Source: Telluribacter humicola (GTDB lineage: Bacteria; Bacteroidota; Bacteroidia; Cytophagales; Spirosomataceae). From it: DNA of 64,000 bases. Each line of letters opens with the position of its first letter. Within the stretch, counting starts at the first letter, position 1. The position numbers and the translations under genes are program-made. Positions 1 to 9,445 of this stretch are shown piece by piece. Location: assembly GCF_017355935.1 (NCBI RefSeq), contig NZ_JAFIQT010000001.1:1612001-1676000 (forward strand), given 5' to 3'. The notes under the pieces were generated by a model. That model did not search any database. It was not told the origin of the DNA and worked only from the letters and a program-made list of their open reading frames with translations.

Positions 1-1107
1 GGTAACTCGTACTTCCCGGATACTGAGCGCCGCGTGGTGACTCTGGAAGAAAAAGGCATCCATTTCTTCGGAATGGGTGTGTCAGGTGGTGAAAAAGGAG
101 CCCGTTACGGCCCGAGCATGATGCCCGGTGGAAACCGTGATGCCTACGAACGCCTACGCCCGATATTTGAGGCCATTGCCGCCAAGGTAGATGGCGAACC
201 CTGCGTAGCTTATCTGGGAAGTGGCTCGGCGGGTAACTACGTCAAGATGGTGCATAATGGTATCGAGTACGGGATCATGCAGCTCATCTCCGAAGCCTAC
301 GACCTGCTCAGACGCGGGGTAGGGCTCAACGATGACGAACTGCAGGCGGTGTTCCAGGAGTGGAATCAATCGGAGCTGCAGTCATTCCTGATCGAGATTA
401 CGGCTGAAATCCTCAAGAAAGTGGATCAGGATACCGGTAAACGTCTGGTAAGTGTGATCTCGGACCGGGCCCGCTCCAAAGGCACCGGCAAGTGGACGTC
501 ACAAAACGCCATGGACCTGCAGGTACCGGTACCTACCATTGATACGGCGGTACTCATGCGTGATATATCCAAGTATAAGGAAGAGCGGGTAGAAGCCTCT
601 AAGCTACTCCCCAATAAGGCCCTTGAGGTAGCATTTGACGGAGATCGTCAGGAGCTGGTCAACCAGATGCGCAATGCCTTCTACTTCGCCATGATCTCTA
701 CCTACGCGCAGGGCCTCGCTCAGCTAACGGTGGCATCCGAAGCCTATAACTACGGATTGCGACTGAATGAGGTGGCCAAGATCTGGCGCGGGGGCTGTAT
801 CATCCGGGCGGTATGTCTGAATGATATCCGGGCGGCGTATGAGAAAAATCCTCAGCTGCCTAACCTGTTGCTGGACCCCAAGGTAGGTGGTGACCTGCTG
901 GATCGTCAGCTGGCTATGCGGGCCATCCTGAAACTATCCATCGATAAGGGGATCGCCATGCCGGCCTTCATGTCGTCCCTGGCTTACTTTGATGCCTATC
1001 GTACCGAGGTATTACCTACCAACCTGATCCAGGCGCAGCGCGACTACTTCGGCGCGCATACCTACGAGCGGATAGATCGGGAGGGTATTTTCCATACTGA
1101 GTGGTAA
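1..1107 (+). CDS. gnd: 6-phosphogluconate dehydrogenase, decarboxylating (5' end outside the window)
   Basis: Oxidises 6-phosphogluconate to ribulose 5-phosphate and CO2 with NADP+ in the oxidative pentose phosphate pathway. The reading frame is open from base 1 (it begins [11 protein letters not shown]), so the gene enters from the left and the first in-frame GTG at 34 is not the true start. The visible 368 codons contain the substrate-binding stretch [18 protein letters not shown], the helix with [11 protein letters not shown], and the family signature [13 protein letters not shown]. Families of this type are about 470 residues, so roughly the N-terminal NADP-binding part is missing. It is followed by zwf (64 bp gap) and pgl, which cover the other steps of the same branch and support an operon. 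Confidence 0.97.
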   Translation, partial: GNSYFPDTERRVVTLEEKGIHFFGMGVSGGEKGARYGPSMMPGGNRDAYERLRPIFEAIAAKVDGEPCVAYLGSGSAGNYVKMVHNGIEYGIMQLISEAYDLLRRGVGLNDDELQAVFQEWNQSELQSFLIEITAEILKKVDQDTGKRLVSVISDRARSKGTGKWTSQNAMDLQVPVPTIDTAVLMRDISKYKEERVEASKLLPNKALEVAFDGDRQELVNQMRNAFYFAMISTYAQGLAQLTVASEAYNYGLRLNEVAKIWRGGCIIRAVCLNDIRAAYEKNPQLPNLLLDPKVGGDLLDRQLAMRAILKLSIDKGIAMPAFMSSLAYFDAYRTEVLPTNLIQAQRDYFGAHTYERIDREGIFHTEW

Positions 1108-1171
1108 TCTATATTTTCTGAAGGAGAGCTCTTCCGGGAGCTTTCCTGGCTTATTATTTACTGTTTTGACT

Positions 1172-2680
1172 ATGAATTCAATCAATAAAGCCGCCCCTAC
1201 CATTGCTGTTATCTTTGGTGGAACCGGCGACCTGACCAAGCGTAAACTGGTTCCGGCCTTTTACAACCTGTTTCTGGATGGGTGGATGCCGGAGCACTTT
1301 GCCGTGATAGGCCTGGGGCGTACCGCAACGGATGATGTCAAATACCGGGAGCATCTGCGGGAGGGACTCAACGAGTTTTCGCGTAGCGGCAAACCCGAGG
1401 ACGCCCCCTGGGAGAAGTTCCGCGACTCTATCTACTACCTGCAGTCCAACATCAACGATCCGGCTTCCTATGAGGAACTGGCCGATAAGATCCACGCGCT
1501 GGAAGAGTCCTGGGGAACGCGGGCCAACCGGTTGTTCTACCTGTCGGTAGCGCCTAACTTCATAGAACCCATCACGGTCAATCTGTCTAATGTGGGTATT
1601 GCTAGTGATGTGGAGCGTGACCGGATCGTGGTAGAGAAACCCTTCGGACATGATCTGGGGTCGGCCCGGCAGTTGAACCAGTTGCTGACCCGTACCTTCC
1701 AGGAGTCCCAGATCTACCGGATCGACCACTACCTGGGTAAGGAGACCGTGCAGAACATACTGGCCTTCCGCTTTGCCAATGCCTTATTTGAGCCCCTCTG
1801 GAACCGTAACTATATTGACTACGTCCAGATCACCGTGGCGGAAGAGGTAGGCGTGGAGGACCGGGGCGGTTACTACGAAGGCTCGGGTGCTCTCCGTGAT
1901 ATGATCCAGAACCACCTCCTGCAGCTACTTTGTATGGTGGCCATGGAGCCACCGGTCACGTTCGAGGCTGAAGAAATACGCAATCGGAAGGTTGACGTTC
2001 TGGAGGCTATTCGTCGGTTTTCGAGGGAAGATGTAGGCAAATATGCTGTACGTGGTCAATATGGTCCTGGCTGGATGAAGGGTAGCCAGGTACCTGGCTA
2101 CCGCGAAGAAGAAGGGGTTGATCCCAAGTCCGGAACGGAGACGTACGCGGCTATCAAGTTCTTCCTGGACAACTGGCGCTGGCAGGGAGTACCGTTCTAT
2201 CTGCGTACCGGTAAGCGGATGCAGGAGAAGAGCTCTTCCATTACCATTCAGTTCCAACCAGTGCCGCACCTGACGTTCCCGACGACGATGTCGGAGAATA
2301 TTCTGCCCAACCGACTGGTCATCAATATTCAGCCTCAGATGGATATCCGTCTGCGTTTCATGGCTAAGAAAACCGGTCTTGAAATGGCATTGACACCGGC
2401 CGAAATGGTATTTGACTTTAACGGAGGTACCACCAAGTCACAGTCGCCTGAGGCGTACGAAACCCTCTTGCTGGATGCCATGCAGGGGGATGCAACCTTA
2501 TTTATGCGTTCGGATCAGGTAGAGGTGGCTTGGGAGGTGATTACACCTATCCTGGAAACCTGGGAGTCGCGGCATTCACTGGAGTTCCCTAACTATGCCG
2601 CTGGTATGTGGGGACCGGAAAACGCCGAGGCTCTGATCGCCCGCGATGGTCACACCTGGACGGTTTCCTTATCCCATTAA
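1172..2680 (+). CDS. zwf: Glucose-6-phosphate 1-dehydrogenase
   Basis: Converts glucose 6-phosphate to 6-phosphogluconolactone, the entry step of the oxidative pentose phosphate pathway. The 502-residue protein has the nucleotide-binding [13 protein letters not shown] near residues 15-27 and the active-site signature RIDHYLGKE near 183-191, and its length is normal for the family. I chose the ATG at 1172; a TTG two codons upstream (1166) is in frame but less likely. It sits between gnd and pgl, with only 11 bp to pgl, so the three genes probably share one transcript ending at the hairpin at 3433-3487. Confidence 0.97.
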   Translation: MNSINKAAPTIAVIFGGTGDLTKRKLVPAFYNLFLDGWMPEHFAVIGLGRTATDDVKYREHLREGLNEFSRSGKPEDAPWEKFRDSIYYLQSNINDPASYEELADKIHALEESWGTRANRLFYLSVAPNFIEPITVNLSNVGIASDVERDRIVVEKPFGHDLGSARQLNQLLTRTFQESQIYRIDHYLGKETVQNILAFRFANALFEPLWNRNYIDYVQITVAEEVGVEDRGGYYEGSGALRDMIQNHLLQLLCMVAMEPPVTFEAEEIRNRKVDVLEAIRRFSREDVGKYAVRGQYGPGWMKGSQVPGYREEEGVDPKSGTETYAAIKFFLDNWRWQGVPFYLRTGKRMQEKSSSITIQFQPVPHLTFPTTMSENILPNRLVINIQPQMDIRLRFMAKKTGLEMALTPAEMVFDFNGGTTKSQSPEAYETLLLDAMQGDATLFMRSDQVEVAWEVITPILETWESRHSLEFPNYAAGMWGPENAEALIARDGHTWTVSLSH

Positions 2681-2691
2681 TAGAGATAGAG

Positions 2692-3423
2692 ATGTTACAG
2701 ATATTTGAAGATAAATCACAGCTTAGCCAGGCAGCCGCCCTGCTATTCGTACAAGCCGCCGAAAAGGCTGTAATCCAGAACGGACGCTTTACGGTGGCCC
2801 TAACGGGGGGATCGTCGCCGGTGCAGCTGTATAACATGCTGGCCGAATCGCCTTACCTGGAGCAGGTACCCTGGCAGAAAACCTATATTTTCTGGGGCGA
2901 TGAGCGCTGGGTACCCCTGACGGATGATCGCAGCAACGCTAAGATGGCGCAGGAAACTTTTCTGAGTAAGGTACCTGTTCCTCAGGAGCAGATTTACCCC
3001 ATGTGGGCGGATAACACGGAGCCGGAGGCTTTTGCCGATCAGTATGAGCAGCTTTTAAAGACGCATTTTGGTCAGGAGGCTCCGCAGTTTGACCTGATCC
3101 TGCTGGGCATGGGGGATGACGGACATACCGCTTCGCTATTCCCGGGTACGGAAGTGCTGCACGAGCCCTCGCGCTGGGTACAGGCTTACTACCTGGAGCC
3201 GCAGTCGATGTACCGCGTTACCCTCACGGCCCCGCTGATCAATCAGGCCAAAGCCATCTGCTTCCTGACATTTGGCAGTAACAAGGCCAAAGCCCTGTAC
3301 GAAGTACTGGAAGGTGAGCGGAATCCGGAGCAGTATCCTTCCCAACTGATCCAGTCCCAGGATGGTGAAGTGATTTGGATGGTAGATGAAGCTGCAGCCG
3401 CTCAGTTGACCAATAAAGGATAA
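2692..3423 (+). CDS. pgl: 6-phosphogluconolactonase
   Basis: Hydrolyses 6-phosphogluconolactone to 6-phosphogluconate, linking Zwf to Gnd. The 243-residue product is of the DevB/SOL type and shows VALTGGSSP near the N-terminus, FWGDERWVP, and the signature LGMGDDGHTASLFPG near residue 135. The open frame extends upstream into zwf, but the ATG at 2692 gives a normal N-terminus (MLQIFEDKSQLSQAA) 11 bp after the zwf stop and is the likely start. It is the last gene of the gnd-zwf-pgl operon and is followed by a strong hairpin. Confidence 0.95.
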   Translation: MLQIFEDKSQLSQAAALLFVQAAEKAVIQNGRFTVALTGGSSPVQLYNMLAESPYLEQVPWQKTYIFWGDERWVPLTDDRSNAKMAQETFLSKVPVPQEQIYPMWADNTEPEAFADQYEQLLKTHFGQEAPQFDLILLGMGDDGHTASLFPGTEVLHEPSRWVQAYYLEPQSMYRVTLTAPLINQAKAICFLTFGSNKAKALYEVLEGERNPEQYPSQLIQSQDGEVIWMVDEAAAAQLTNKG

Positions 3424-3432
3424 CCAGAGTAA

Positions 3433-3487
3433 GCTCTGATAAACAAAAAAGGTGGAGATAGTCTACGCCTTTTTTGTTTATCAGAGC
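3433..3487. terminator. Bidirectional hairpin terminator between pgl and the lipoprotein gene
   Basis: A 22-bp nearly perfect inverted repeat (GCTCTGATAAAC... paired with ...GTTTATCAGAGC) has a short loop and A/T-rich tracts inside the stem. It lies between the convergent pgl and the minus-strand gene at 3502, so it can end transcription from both sides. Confidence 0.85.
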
Positions 3488-3501
3488 TGCATATATTTTA
3501 A

Positions 3502-5001
3502 CTACTTCGGATTACTTACCCAAACACCCTTTTTACCCTGCCAGACAAATTTTTTGGGATTACCTGCTATTTCCTGCTCGGGGGCCTGCGCACGATGGGC
3601 GCGCCACATGGCCGTCACGAAGGGATCATAGGTGGTAGTCTCGGCTTTTGGACGAGGATAATTGCCCCGCGCACTGGCGTAGGGATCATCCTCCCGCATC
3701 CAGCGCTCAATGTAGTCAAAGTGGGCATCGTGGTTCCATAGTTTAATAGCCTTCATGTAGCGGGCGGCTAGGGCGGTGCCGGCCCAGGCGGAGGCATTGC
3801 AGCAGGTACGGTAGCTCTCTGATGTTTTGTCCCATTTCTCCCACTGGCTTGGATGCTTCTCTTCGTAAGGTTCGCGTTGGCCGTGGTGGGTGATCATCTG
3901 CCAGAGCACCGTCTGTCCAAACCAGCCTTTGCCGTAATAGGTCTGCGTATCTTCGTGGAATAGGGCCGTTTCGGGTAGTTGCGCCAGTTCCTGATTATCC
4001 AGCATAAGGCTGGCAAACAGGATGGGCCATTTACGACCGCTGGAATGCCCACCGCCTTCGTTCCAGTAGCCACCCACCATCGTCAGCCCGTACAGATCAA
4101 TACCACGCTGGATCAATTCTATCGTGAGCTTTTCCTTCCGCTCCTGCGGTACATCCAGCATTACCATCAGGCTGGCTATGGATACCAGCCTGGCATACTC
4201 GCGTCCATAGGGAGGCTGATTTTCATTGGGTACCAGTTCCTGCTGTGACCAGCTCATAATATGATCAATCCAGGGGCGCTGAAAGTACCGCTCAAAAGCC
4301 TCCCACGAAGGCACCTCTCCCGCAGGCTGAAGCTTAGGCAGCAGGTTCCACCGGATGTCTTTGACCCGAAGAATGGGTTTGTCCGTACCGGCATAGGGCG
4401 GTCGAAACGCATCGGATGGCGGCTCCTCGTCCAGGCAGGTAAGTACCGCTGCCGCTTTCATTACGACCTGGCTCTGCTTTTCCGCATCCCACATCAGGTC
4501 CTTATTAAAATGGTCTACGGGAAGCGTGGTATTGCTGATCGATGAGATTAGGGAGCGGTTGGTTGCGAGGTCCAGCGGGAGGTTAATTACATCTTTTTTA
4601 GTAAATGAGCCACTACGGGAGTCGTAGCCCTGGGTATAGCCTGCTTTCAAAACGATCATGGAGCCGTTCCGCATGGTGGTGTCCTGCTTAAGACTGGTGT
4701 CGTTCCAGTGGTTTATCCTGATTGAGGAGCTATCAACTTTGGCCGGACCGGGAGCAGGAGTGATTTTTACGATTCGTACCGGACCTACTACCCACCAGTC
4801 GCCGGTTATGAACTGGCCGGTTCTGGCAGGTTTGTCAAACGTCCAGGTAACACCGTACTGGCTGACTTCCCGGCGAAGAGCAACCCCAATAGTCACGCTG
4901 GCGGAATCGTCCCCGGTGGTACTTACGGGTTTGGTACAGGCGAGGGAGATCAGTACTAAAAGTAGAGCGAGGCTGGTTAAACAGGAGGTAAGAGGTTTCA
5001 T
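3502..5001 (-). CDS. Secreted lipoprotein of unknown function, possibly an alpha/alpha-toroid enzyme
   Basis: The 499-residue product starts with a lipoprotein signal peptide with lipobox LISLAC (lipidated Cys22), so it should be anchored in the envelope. I do not recognise the family with certainty. The N-terminal part (about 30-170) looks beta-rich. The C-terminal half (about 200-480) is rich in helices and aromatic residues, with short motifs such as GGYWNEGGGHSSGRKWP, CCNASAWAGTALAARYM and WMREDDPYASARGNYP. That pattern is reminiscent of helical toroid proteins acting on polysaccharides, but this is inference from composition. The gene stands alone between two hairpin terminators, which suggests a single-gene unit. 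Confidence 0.6.
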   Translation of the reverse strand: MKPLTSCLTSLALLLVLISLACTKPVSTTGDDSASVTIGVALRREVSQYGVTWTFDKPARTGQFITGDWWVVGPVRIVKITPAPGPAKVDSSSIRINHWNDTSLKQDTTMRNGSMIVLKAGYTQGYDSRSGSFTKKDVINLPLDLATNRSLISSISNTTLPVDHFNKDLMWDAEKQSQVVMKAAAVLTCLDEEPPSDAFRPPYAGTDKPILRVKDIRWNLLPKLQPAGEVPSWEAFERYFQRPWIDHIMSWSQQELVPNENQPPYGREYARLVSIASLMVMLDVPQERKEKLTIELIQRGIDLYGLTMVGGYWNEGGGHSSGRKWPILFASLMLDNQELAQLPETALFHEDTQTYYGKGWFGQTVLWQMITHHGQREPYEEKHPSQWEKWDKTSESYRTCCNASAWAGTALAARYMKAIKLWNHDAHFDYIERWMREDDPYASARGNYPRPKAETTTYDPFVTAMWRAHRAQAPEQEIAGNPKKFVWQGKKGVWVSNPK

Positions 5002-5017
5002 GCTTCGGGTTGGCTAA

Positions 5018-5051
5018 AGTAGAAAAAGCCGCGAAAGCGGCTTTTTCTACT
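5018..5051 (-). terminator. Hairpin terminator after the GH3/serine hydrolase gene
   Basis: A perfect 15-bp inverted repeat (AGTAGAAAAAGCCGC, loop GAAA, mirror arm) whose arms carry A/T runs. It follows the stop of the minus-strand gene 5069-8038 and precedes the next minus-strand start at 5001. Confidence 0.8.
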
Positions 5052-5068
5052 ATTAAAATTAGTCCTGG

Positions 5069-8038
5069 TTACTTCTTATAAATCTGCTCGTACACGGCGT
5101 CCATAATGGCGGTGCGGATGTTGAGTTGCGAGATCTTGTTGTTGTCACGCGTAGGGTACACCCGGTTGGACAGGAATACGTAGTTGAGGTTGACAGCCGG
5201 GTCCATCCATACCATAATACCCGTAAAGCCGGTATGGCCGTAGCTCATGGGGTGAGCATATTTAGGAGCGTTGCCGGTATAATGGAAGGTAGGCTTATCA
5301 AAACCAATTCCCCGGCGGCTTCCCGTTTCAGGATACTGATATCTTGTGAATTCGGTCAATACATCAGGGCTCAACAGCTGATTGCCGCCGTAATATCCTT
5401 TCTGAAGGTACATCTGCGTCACCTTCATCAGGTCATTGGCATTACCGAATAGTCCGGCGTGGCCACTGAATCCTGCCAGCATCACGGCACCTTCGTCGTG
5501 TACTTTACCACGGATGACCGTCTGACGGAAGAATGTATCGCGCTCGGTGGGTACTATACGGTTGATATCATAAAAGCGTAGTGGATTGTAGGTCAAAGTA
5601 CTAGCTCCTAACTTACTGTAGTAGTGCTTCTTAAGGTACTCTTCCATCTCCATACCGGTCTGGTTTTTGACGATTTGCGGATAGAGGTAGAAAGAAAAGT
5701 CGCTGTATACATAGCCGGGCTCCGGATTCAGAGGAGAGTCGCGGATAGCCTTGAATATCTTCTGGGGATAGTCTTTGTGCAGGTACAGGCTGTCCTGAAC
5801 CACCTCAATCGGAAAGTCCTCCGACTTCCGGGTAGTGAAGGTGTTTTTCTTCCAGGTGCCATTCGGATTTTTAGCGTCACGCCAGAAAGGAATCCATGCC
5901 TTCAATCGGGCCTGATGAGTCAGTACATCCCGCCATTTCAGGTCTGCTTTGTTGGAGCCTTTAAAGAAGGGCAGGTAGTCCTTCATGGTAGCATCCAGAC
6001 TAAACTTCTTCTGATCCCAAAGGCTCATCAGCGCCAGGGTAGAGGCGGACACTTTGGTAACCGAAGCGAGGTCAAACAGATCGCTCAGCTGCGTGGGCTC
6101 TTCCTGCTCGTAGGTATGGGTACCGTAGGCTTTTCTGAAAAATACCTTTCCGTCCTTAGCCAGCTGTACTACGCATCCGGGGGTAGCTTTCTGAGCAATG
6201 GCGTAGTTGGCAATAGAGTCGATCTTATAGGTGATAATCTTCGAATCCAGTCCTAGCTCCTCGGGAATCGTGTACTTCAGCCGTCCGATGGCAGGCAGTT
6301 CGATACCGGCTCCGTAGGCAAAGCGCTCGTTCACCGTTACAGGTAGCTTTCCCTTGGCCGGTATAGCACCAAAGACTAACTGAGCCGCCAGGTCTTCCGT
6401 GTAAGGTGTCATCTGGTAGGTCATCACCAGGGCTTTCGCCTGTTCGGGGTTTTGTACCTTGTTCAGCACGTACGGATTGCCGAAAAGACTTACTACCGCC
6501 TTCCCCGTAGCCGTAAGCTGGTTGAGTATCGCATTCATCTGCTCGGTAAGGCCAAAGTTCAGGCGGGGCGATACGCTGTTGAGGTGTACTCCCACCAGCA
6601 GCAGGTTGTAGTCGTTGAGCTTGGCGTTAAGTGCAGCGAGTTGTGCTTCGGTAGGACGAGCGGGGATACTGATGGTATCCACCTTCGTATACAGACCAGC
6701 TATCTCCTGGAACTTGGTTGGCTTATCAGCTCCCAGGGATATAGCCGCTATTTTGAGCGTATCCAGGCGCTGAAGCGGCAGCAGGCCGCCGTCGTTTTTC
6801 AGTACCGTCAGCGCGTTTTCAACCATGAGTCGGTTGGTCAGTTCGGCGGCTTTGGGATTCAGATCCTCTACCAGATTATTCATATCAACAGGCTTCAAGC
6901 GATCCAGTCCTACCCAGGCTTTGGCGGCCAGTACCTTGCGCACGCGGTCGTCGATTTGGGCCTGTGTGATCTTACCCTCCGCGATGGCCTTCTTTATTTC
7001 GGCGATGGCCATGGGTACATCTTCCGTAAACTCCAGTATATCCATACCTGCTTCCAGACCCATGGCGTCAGCCTTGCCGTTGGAGAAGTACTTGGTAACG
7101 CCCTTCATGTTCATGGCATCGGAGTAGGTCAGCCCGTTGAAGCCCAGCTTGAACTTCAGCAGGTCGGTCACGATGGGCTTCGAGAGCGTAGAGGGCAGGT
7201 TAGGCGTATTGTCCAGCGCGGGTATGCTCAAGTGCGCGATCATCATACCGCTCAGGCCGTTGTTGATCAGCACCCGGAACGGATACAGTTCCAGGGAGTC
7301 CAGTTGGGTAATATCTTTTCCGATCACAGGCAGGTCGTAGTGTGAATCTACTCCTGTATCGCCGTGGCCGGGGAAGTGCTTGGCACTGGTCAACAAGCCG
7401 TGGTCCTGCATCCCTTTCATATAAGCTACTGCCTTCTCGGCTACCCGGTACTTATTTTCTCCGAACGAGCGGAAGCCAATGACCGGGTTATTGGGATTAT
7501 TGTTGACGTCAGCTACGGGCGCAAAGTTGATATGTACCCCCAGGCGGCGCGCCTGCTGGGCCAGTTGCGCTCCCATCTGATAGATGAGGTCGTCGTGGCC
7601 CTGCATGGCCCCCAGGGTGATCTGGTAGGGGTAGCGGACGGTACTGTCGATGCGCATGGCTAAGCCCCATTCGGCATCCATGGCTACCAGCAGAGGTACT
7701 TTGGATATAGACTGAAAGTAGTTGGTCAGCCGGGCCTGTGGTACCGGTCCTCCCTGGAAGAACACCACGCCTCCGATCTTGTTTTCCCGGATTAGCTTCG
7801 CCACAAATGCCGGATTGCTGCGGGCGGTGTCAATAAGAGCCCGTCGGGTATCCGACGTAGCGGCCACCATGATCAGCTGAGCGATACGTTCGTCGGGCGT
7901 AAGGGTCGCGAATACGGAGTCAACCCACTGGCGATTGGCACCTAGAAAATCAGGCGGTGTACTGATCTGGGCAAAGGCAGAAAAATGATAAGTTAAAAAG
8001 GTAATAGTCAGACAGAGGACCGTCAGTACTTTCTTCAT
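5069..8038 (-). CDS. Two-domain GH3 beta-N-acetylglucosaminidase-like / serine beta-lactamase-like hydrolase
   Basis: A 989-residue secreted fusion. The start at 8038 gives a clean signal peptide (MKKVLTVLCLTITF... ending near AFAQ); a longer in-frame start at 8095 adds 19 residues without sense. The N-terminal half is a glycoside hydrolase family 3 domain of the NagZ type, with KHFPGHGDTGVDSH near 219 and the likely nucleophile Asp in SDAMNMKGV near 306. The C-terminal half is a serine hydrolase of the class C beta-lactamase/DD-peptidase fold, with SVTK near 657, YSD near 775 and HTG near 929. Proteins of this layout occur in Bacteroidota and are presumed to act on peptidoglycan-derived sugars or peptides. 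The combined role is inference. It is followed by its own terminator. Confidence 0.88.
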   Translation of the reverse strand: MKKVLTVLCLTITFLTYHFSAFAQISTPPDFLGANRQWVDSVFATLTPDERIAQLIMVAATSDTRRALIDTARSNPAFVAKLIRENKIGGVVFFQGGPVPQARLTNYFQSISKVPLLVAMDAEWGLAMRIDSTVRYPYQITLGAMQGHDDLIYQMGAQLAQQARRLGVHINFAPVADVNNNPNNPVIGFRSFGENKYRVAEKAVAYMKGMQDHGLLTSAKHFPGHGDTGVDSHYDLPVIGKDITQLDSLELYPFRVLINNGLSGMMIAHLSIPALDNTPNLPSTLSKPIVTDLLKFKLGFNGLTYSDAMNMKGVTKYFSNGKADAMGLEAGMDILEFTEDVPMAIAEIKKAIAEGKITQAQIDDRVRKVLAAKAWVGLDRLKPVDMNNLVEDLNPKAAELTNRLMVENALTVLKNDGGLLPLQRLDTLKIAAISLGADKPTKFQEIAGLYTKVDTISIPARPTEAQLAALNAKLNDYNLLLVGVHLNSVSPRLNFGLTEQMNAILNQLTATGKAVVSLFGNPYVLNKVQNPEQAKALVMTYQMTPYTEDLAAQLVFGAIPAKGKLPVTVNERFAYGAGIELPAIGRLKYTIPEELGLDSKIITYKIDSIANYAIAQKATPGCVVQLAKDGKVFFRKAYGTHTYEQEEPTQLSDLFDLASVTKVSASTLALMSLWDQKKFSLDATMKDYLPFFKGSNKADLKWRDVLTHQARLKAWIPFWRDAKNPNGTWKKNTFTTRKSEDFPIEVVQDSLYLHKDYPQKIFKAIRDSPLNPEPGYVYSDFSFYLYPQIVKNQTGMEMEEYLKKHYYSKLGASTLTYNPLRFYDINRIVPTERDTFFRQTVIRGKVHDEGAVMLAGFSGHAGLFGNANDLMKVTQMYLQKGYYGGNQLLSPDVLTEFTRYQYPETGSRRGIGFDKPTFHYTGNAPKYAHPMSYGHTGFTGIMVWMDPAVNLNYVFLSNRVYPTRDNNKISQLNIRTAIMDAVYEQIYKK

Positions 8039-8140
8039 GGGTTTGGAATAAATTAAAATACTTTCAAAGTTTGGAAATCCCCGGCAGGATTGCAACCCTG
8101 TATAGTACGAATATCAGCGAAGTTTCTGATATAGAGTTGC

Positions 8141-9313
8141 TCAAAAAACGAGTCCCAGTAAGAGGCCACCCAGGATGATGAGGTAGGAGGGAACGCGGGT
8201 AAAGTAAAGAATGAGCAGGGTACCTACCACCGTAAGCAGGGGCTGTATCTGCGTCGCCATGGGCTGAAACAGGATAATAGCGGCGGCTATGGTCAGTCCG
8301 CAACTGGCCGCGTGGATACCATCCAGCGAAGCCCGGATACCCCGGTACTTCTTCAGCTGGTCCCAGAAACGGTACACAAAAAAGATCAGGAAGGTACCCG
8401 GAAGAAAAATAGCGACCGTGGCTATAATAGCTCCCAGTATCTGGCCGCTGATGCCGTATTCCTGCATGGACATACCACCCACGTAGGTAGATATAGAGAA
8501 AACCGGCCCCGGTACTACCTGTGTGAGGGCCATACCGGACAGAAACTCCTGCCGGGTCAGGTAGTGCTTAAATACCACAAACTCGTTATAGAGCATCGGG
8601 ATCAGTACCTGTCCGCCCCCAAATACCAAACTACCGTTGCGGTAGAAATTCTCGAACAGACGTACGGGTAGCGATCGGGTAATGGCACCCAGTGACGCCG
8701 CTGCCACCAGTACTCCCAGCCACAGGAAGAAGTTGGCCCACTCGATGCGGAGCGGCTCTTTGTCCATGACCTGATGCTGGCGGTAGTTGAGTGAAGCCAC
8801 CACTCCACCGATCAGGATGAGCAGGGGCGTCACGTAGGGGGAGGGATACAAAAGGGTAGCTGCCGTAGAGAACAGAACCAGTACCCATCCCTGTATGCCA
8901 TGCACTACTTTCTGGGTGATACGATACCCGCCAAACATCAGGAAGGCCACCGCCATGGGGCCTACAAACCGGGTAAAGGACAGGGATATATTATTGACTT
9001 CCAGGTAATGTGTGCCAATGGCCGCCAGGGTCATAAGTACCATGGCCGGGAAAGACCAGACCAGCAACGTAAGGTAAGCCAGGTTGGGACCGCCAATCTT
9101 GAAGCCCAGCGCCGTGACGGTCTGGGTAGAGGTAGGGCCGGGAAGTATCTGGCAGAGCGCCTGCAGTTCGAGGAGTTCTTCCTCGGTGAGGTAGCCGCGC
9201 TTTTGTACGAGTCGTTCCAGCATCATCATCAGGTGTACCTGAGGTCCGCCAAAAGCCGTACAGGCAAGTAGCAGGATGTCTCTCAGATAAATGATATACC
9301 GGAACTTCCGCAT
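8141..9313 (-). CDS. chrA: ChrA-type chromate transporter (CHR family)
   Basis: A 390-residue polytopic membrane protein with two homologous halves, the layout of the long-chain CHR family. Each half carries the family glycine/proline motif: FGGPQVH with LPGPTSTQT in the first, and FGGGQVLIP with VVPGPVFSIST in the second. Family members expel chromate, but many homologues have unproven substrates, so chromate export is an inference. It lies upstream of the GH3 gene on the same strand with a 102-bp gap and no obvious functional link. Confidence 0.88.
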   Translation of the reverse strand: MRKFRYIIYLRDILLLACTAFGGPQVHLMMMLERLVQKRGYLTEEELLELQALCQILPGPTSTQTVTALGFKIGGPNLAYLTLLVWSFPAMVLMTLAAIGTHYLEVNNISLSFTRFVGPMAVAFLMFGGYRITQKVVHGIQGWVLVLFSTAATLLYPSPYVTPLLILIGGVVASLNYRQHQVMDKEPLRIEWANFFLWLGVLVAAASLGAITRSLPVRLFENFYRNGSLVFGGGQVLIPMLYNEFVVFKHYLTRQEFLSGMALTQVVPGPVFSISTYVGGMSMQEYGISGQILGAIIATVAIFLPGTFLIFFVYRFWDQLKKYRGIRASLDGIHAASCGLTIAAAIILFQPMATQIQPLLTVVGTLLILYFTRVPSYLIILGGLLLGLVF

Positions 9314-9355
9314 TAATAAGTGGGGTAGTGGGAATAGTCTGTAAAAATGGTAAAA

Positions 9356-9392
9356 AAAGAACTTCCTGCGTAGTATATGCAGGAAGTTCTTT
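9356..9392 (-). terminator. Hairpin terminator between the oxygenase and chrA genes
   Basis: A perfect 14-bp inverted repeat (AAAGAACTTCCTGC and its complement) with a 9-nt loop, flanked by an A-run that gives U-rich RNA on the minus strand. It follows the oxygenase stop at 9446 and separates that gene from chrA. Confidence 0.8.
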
Positions 9393-9445
9393 ACGAAAAG
9401 GCAATATTCTTTAACAAGACACAGCTTGTATTAAGACAGCTGCGC

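Noticed and set aside
1166-1171. TTG start for zwf
   Set aside because: The ATG two codons later is in frame and fits the family N-terminus.
6452-7345. 297-codon plus-strand frame inside the GH3 gene
   Set aside because: It is antisense to strongly conserved GH3 motifs and low in plausible composition, so it is a shadow frame.
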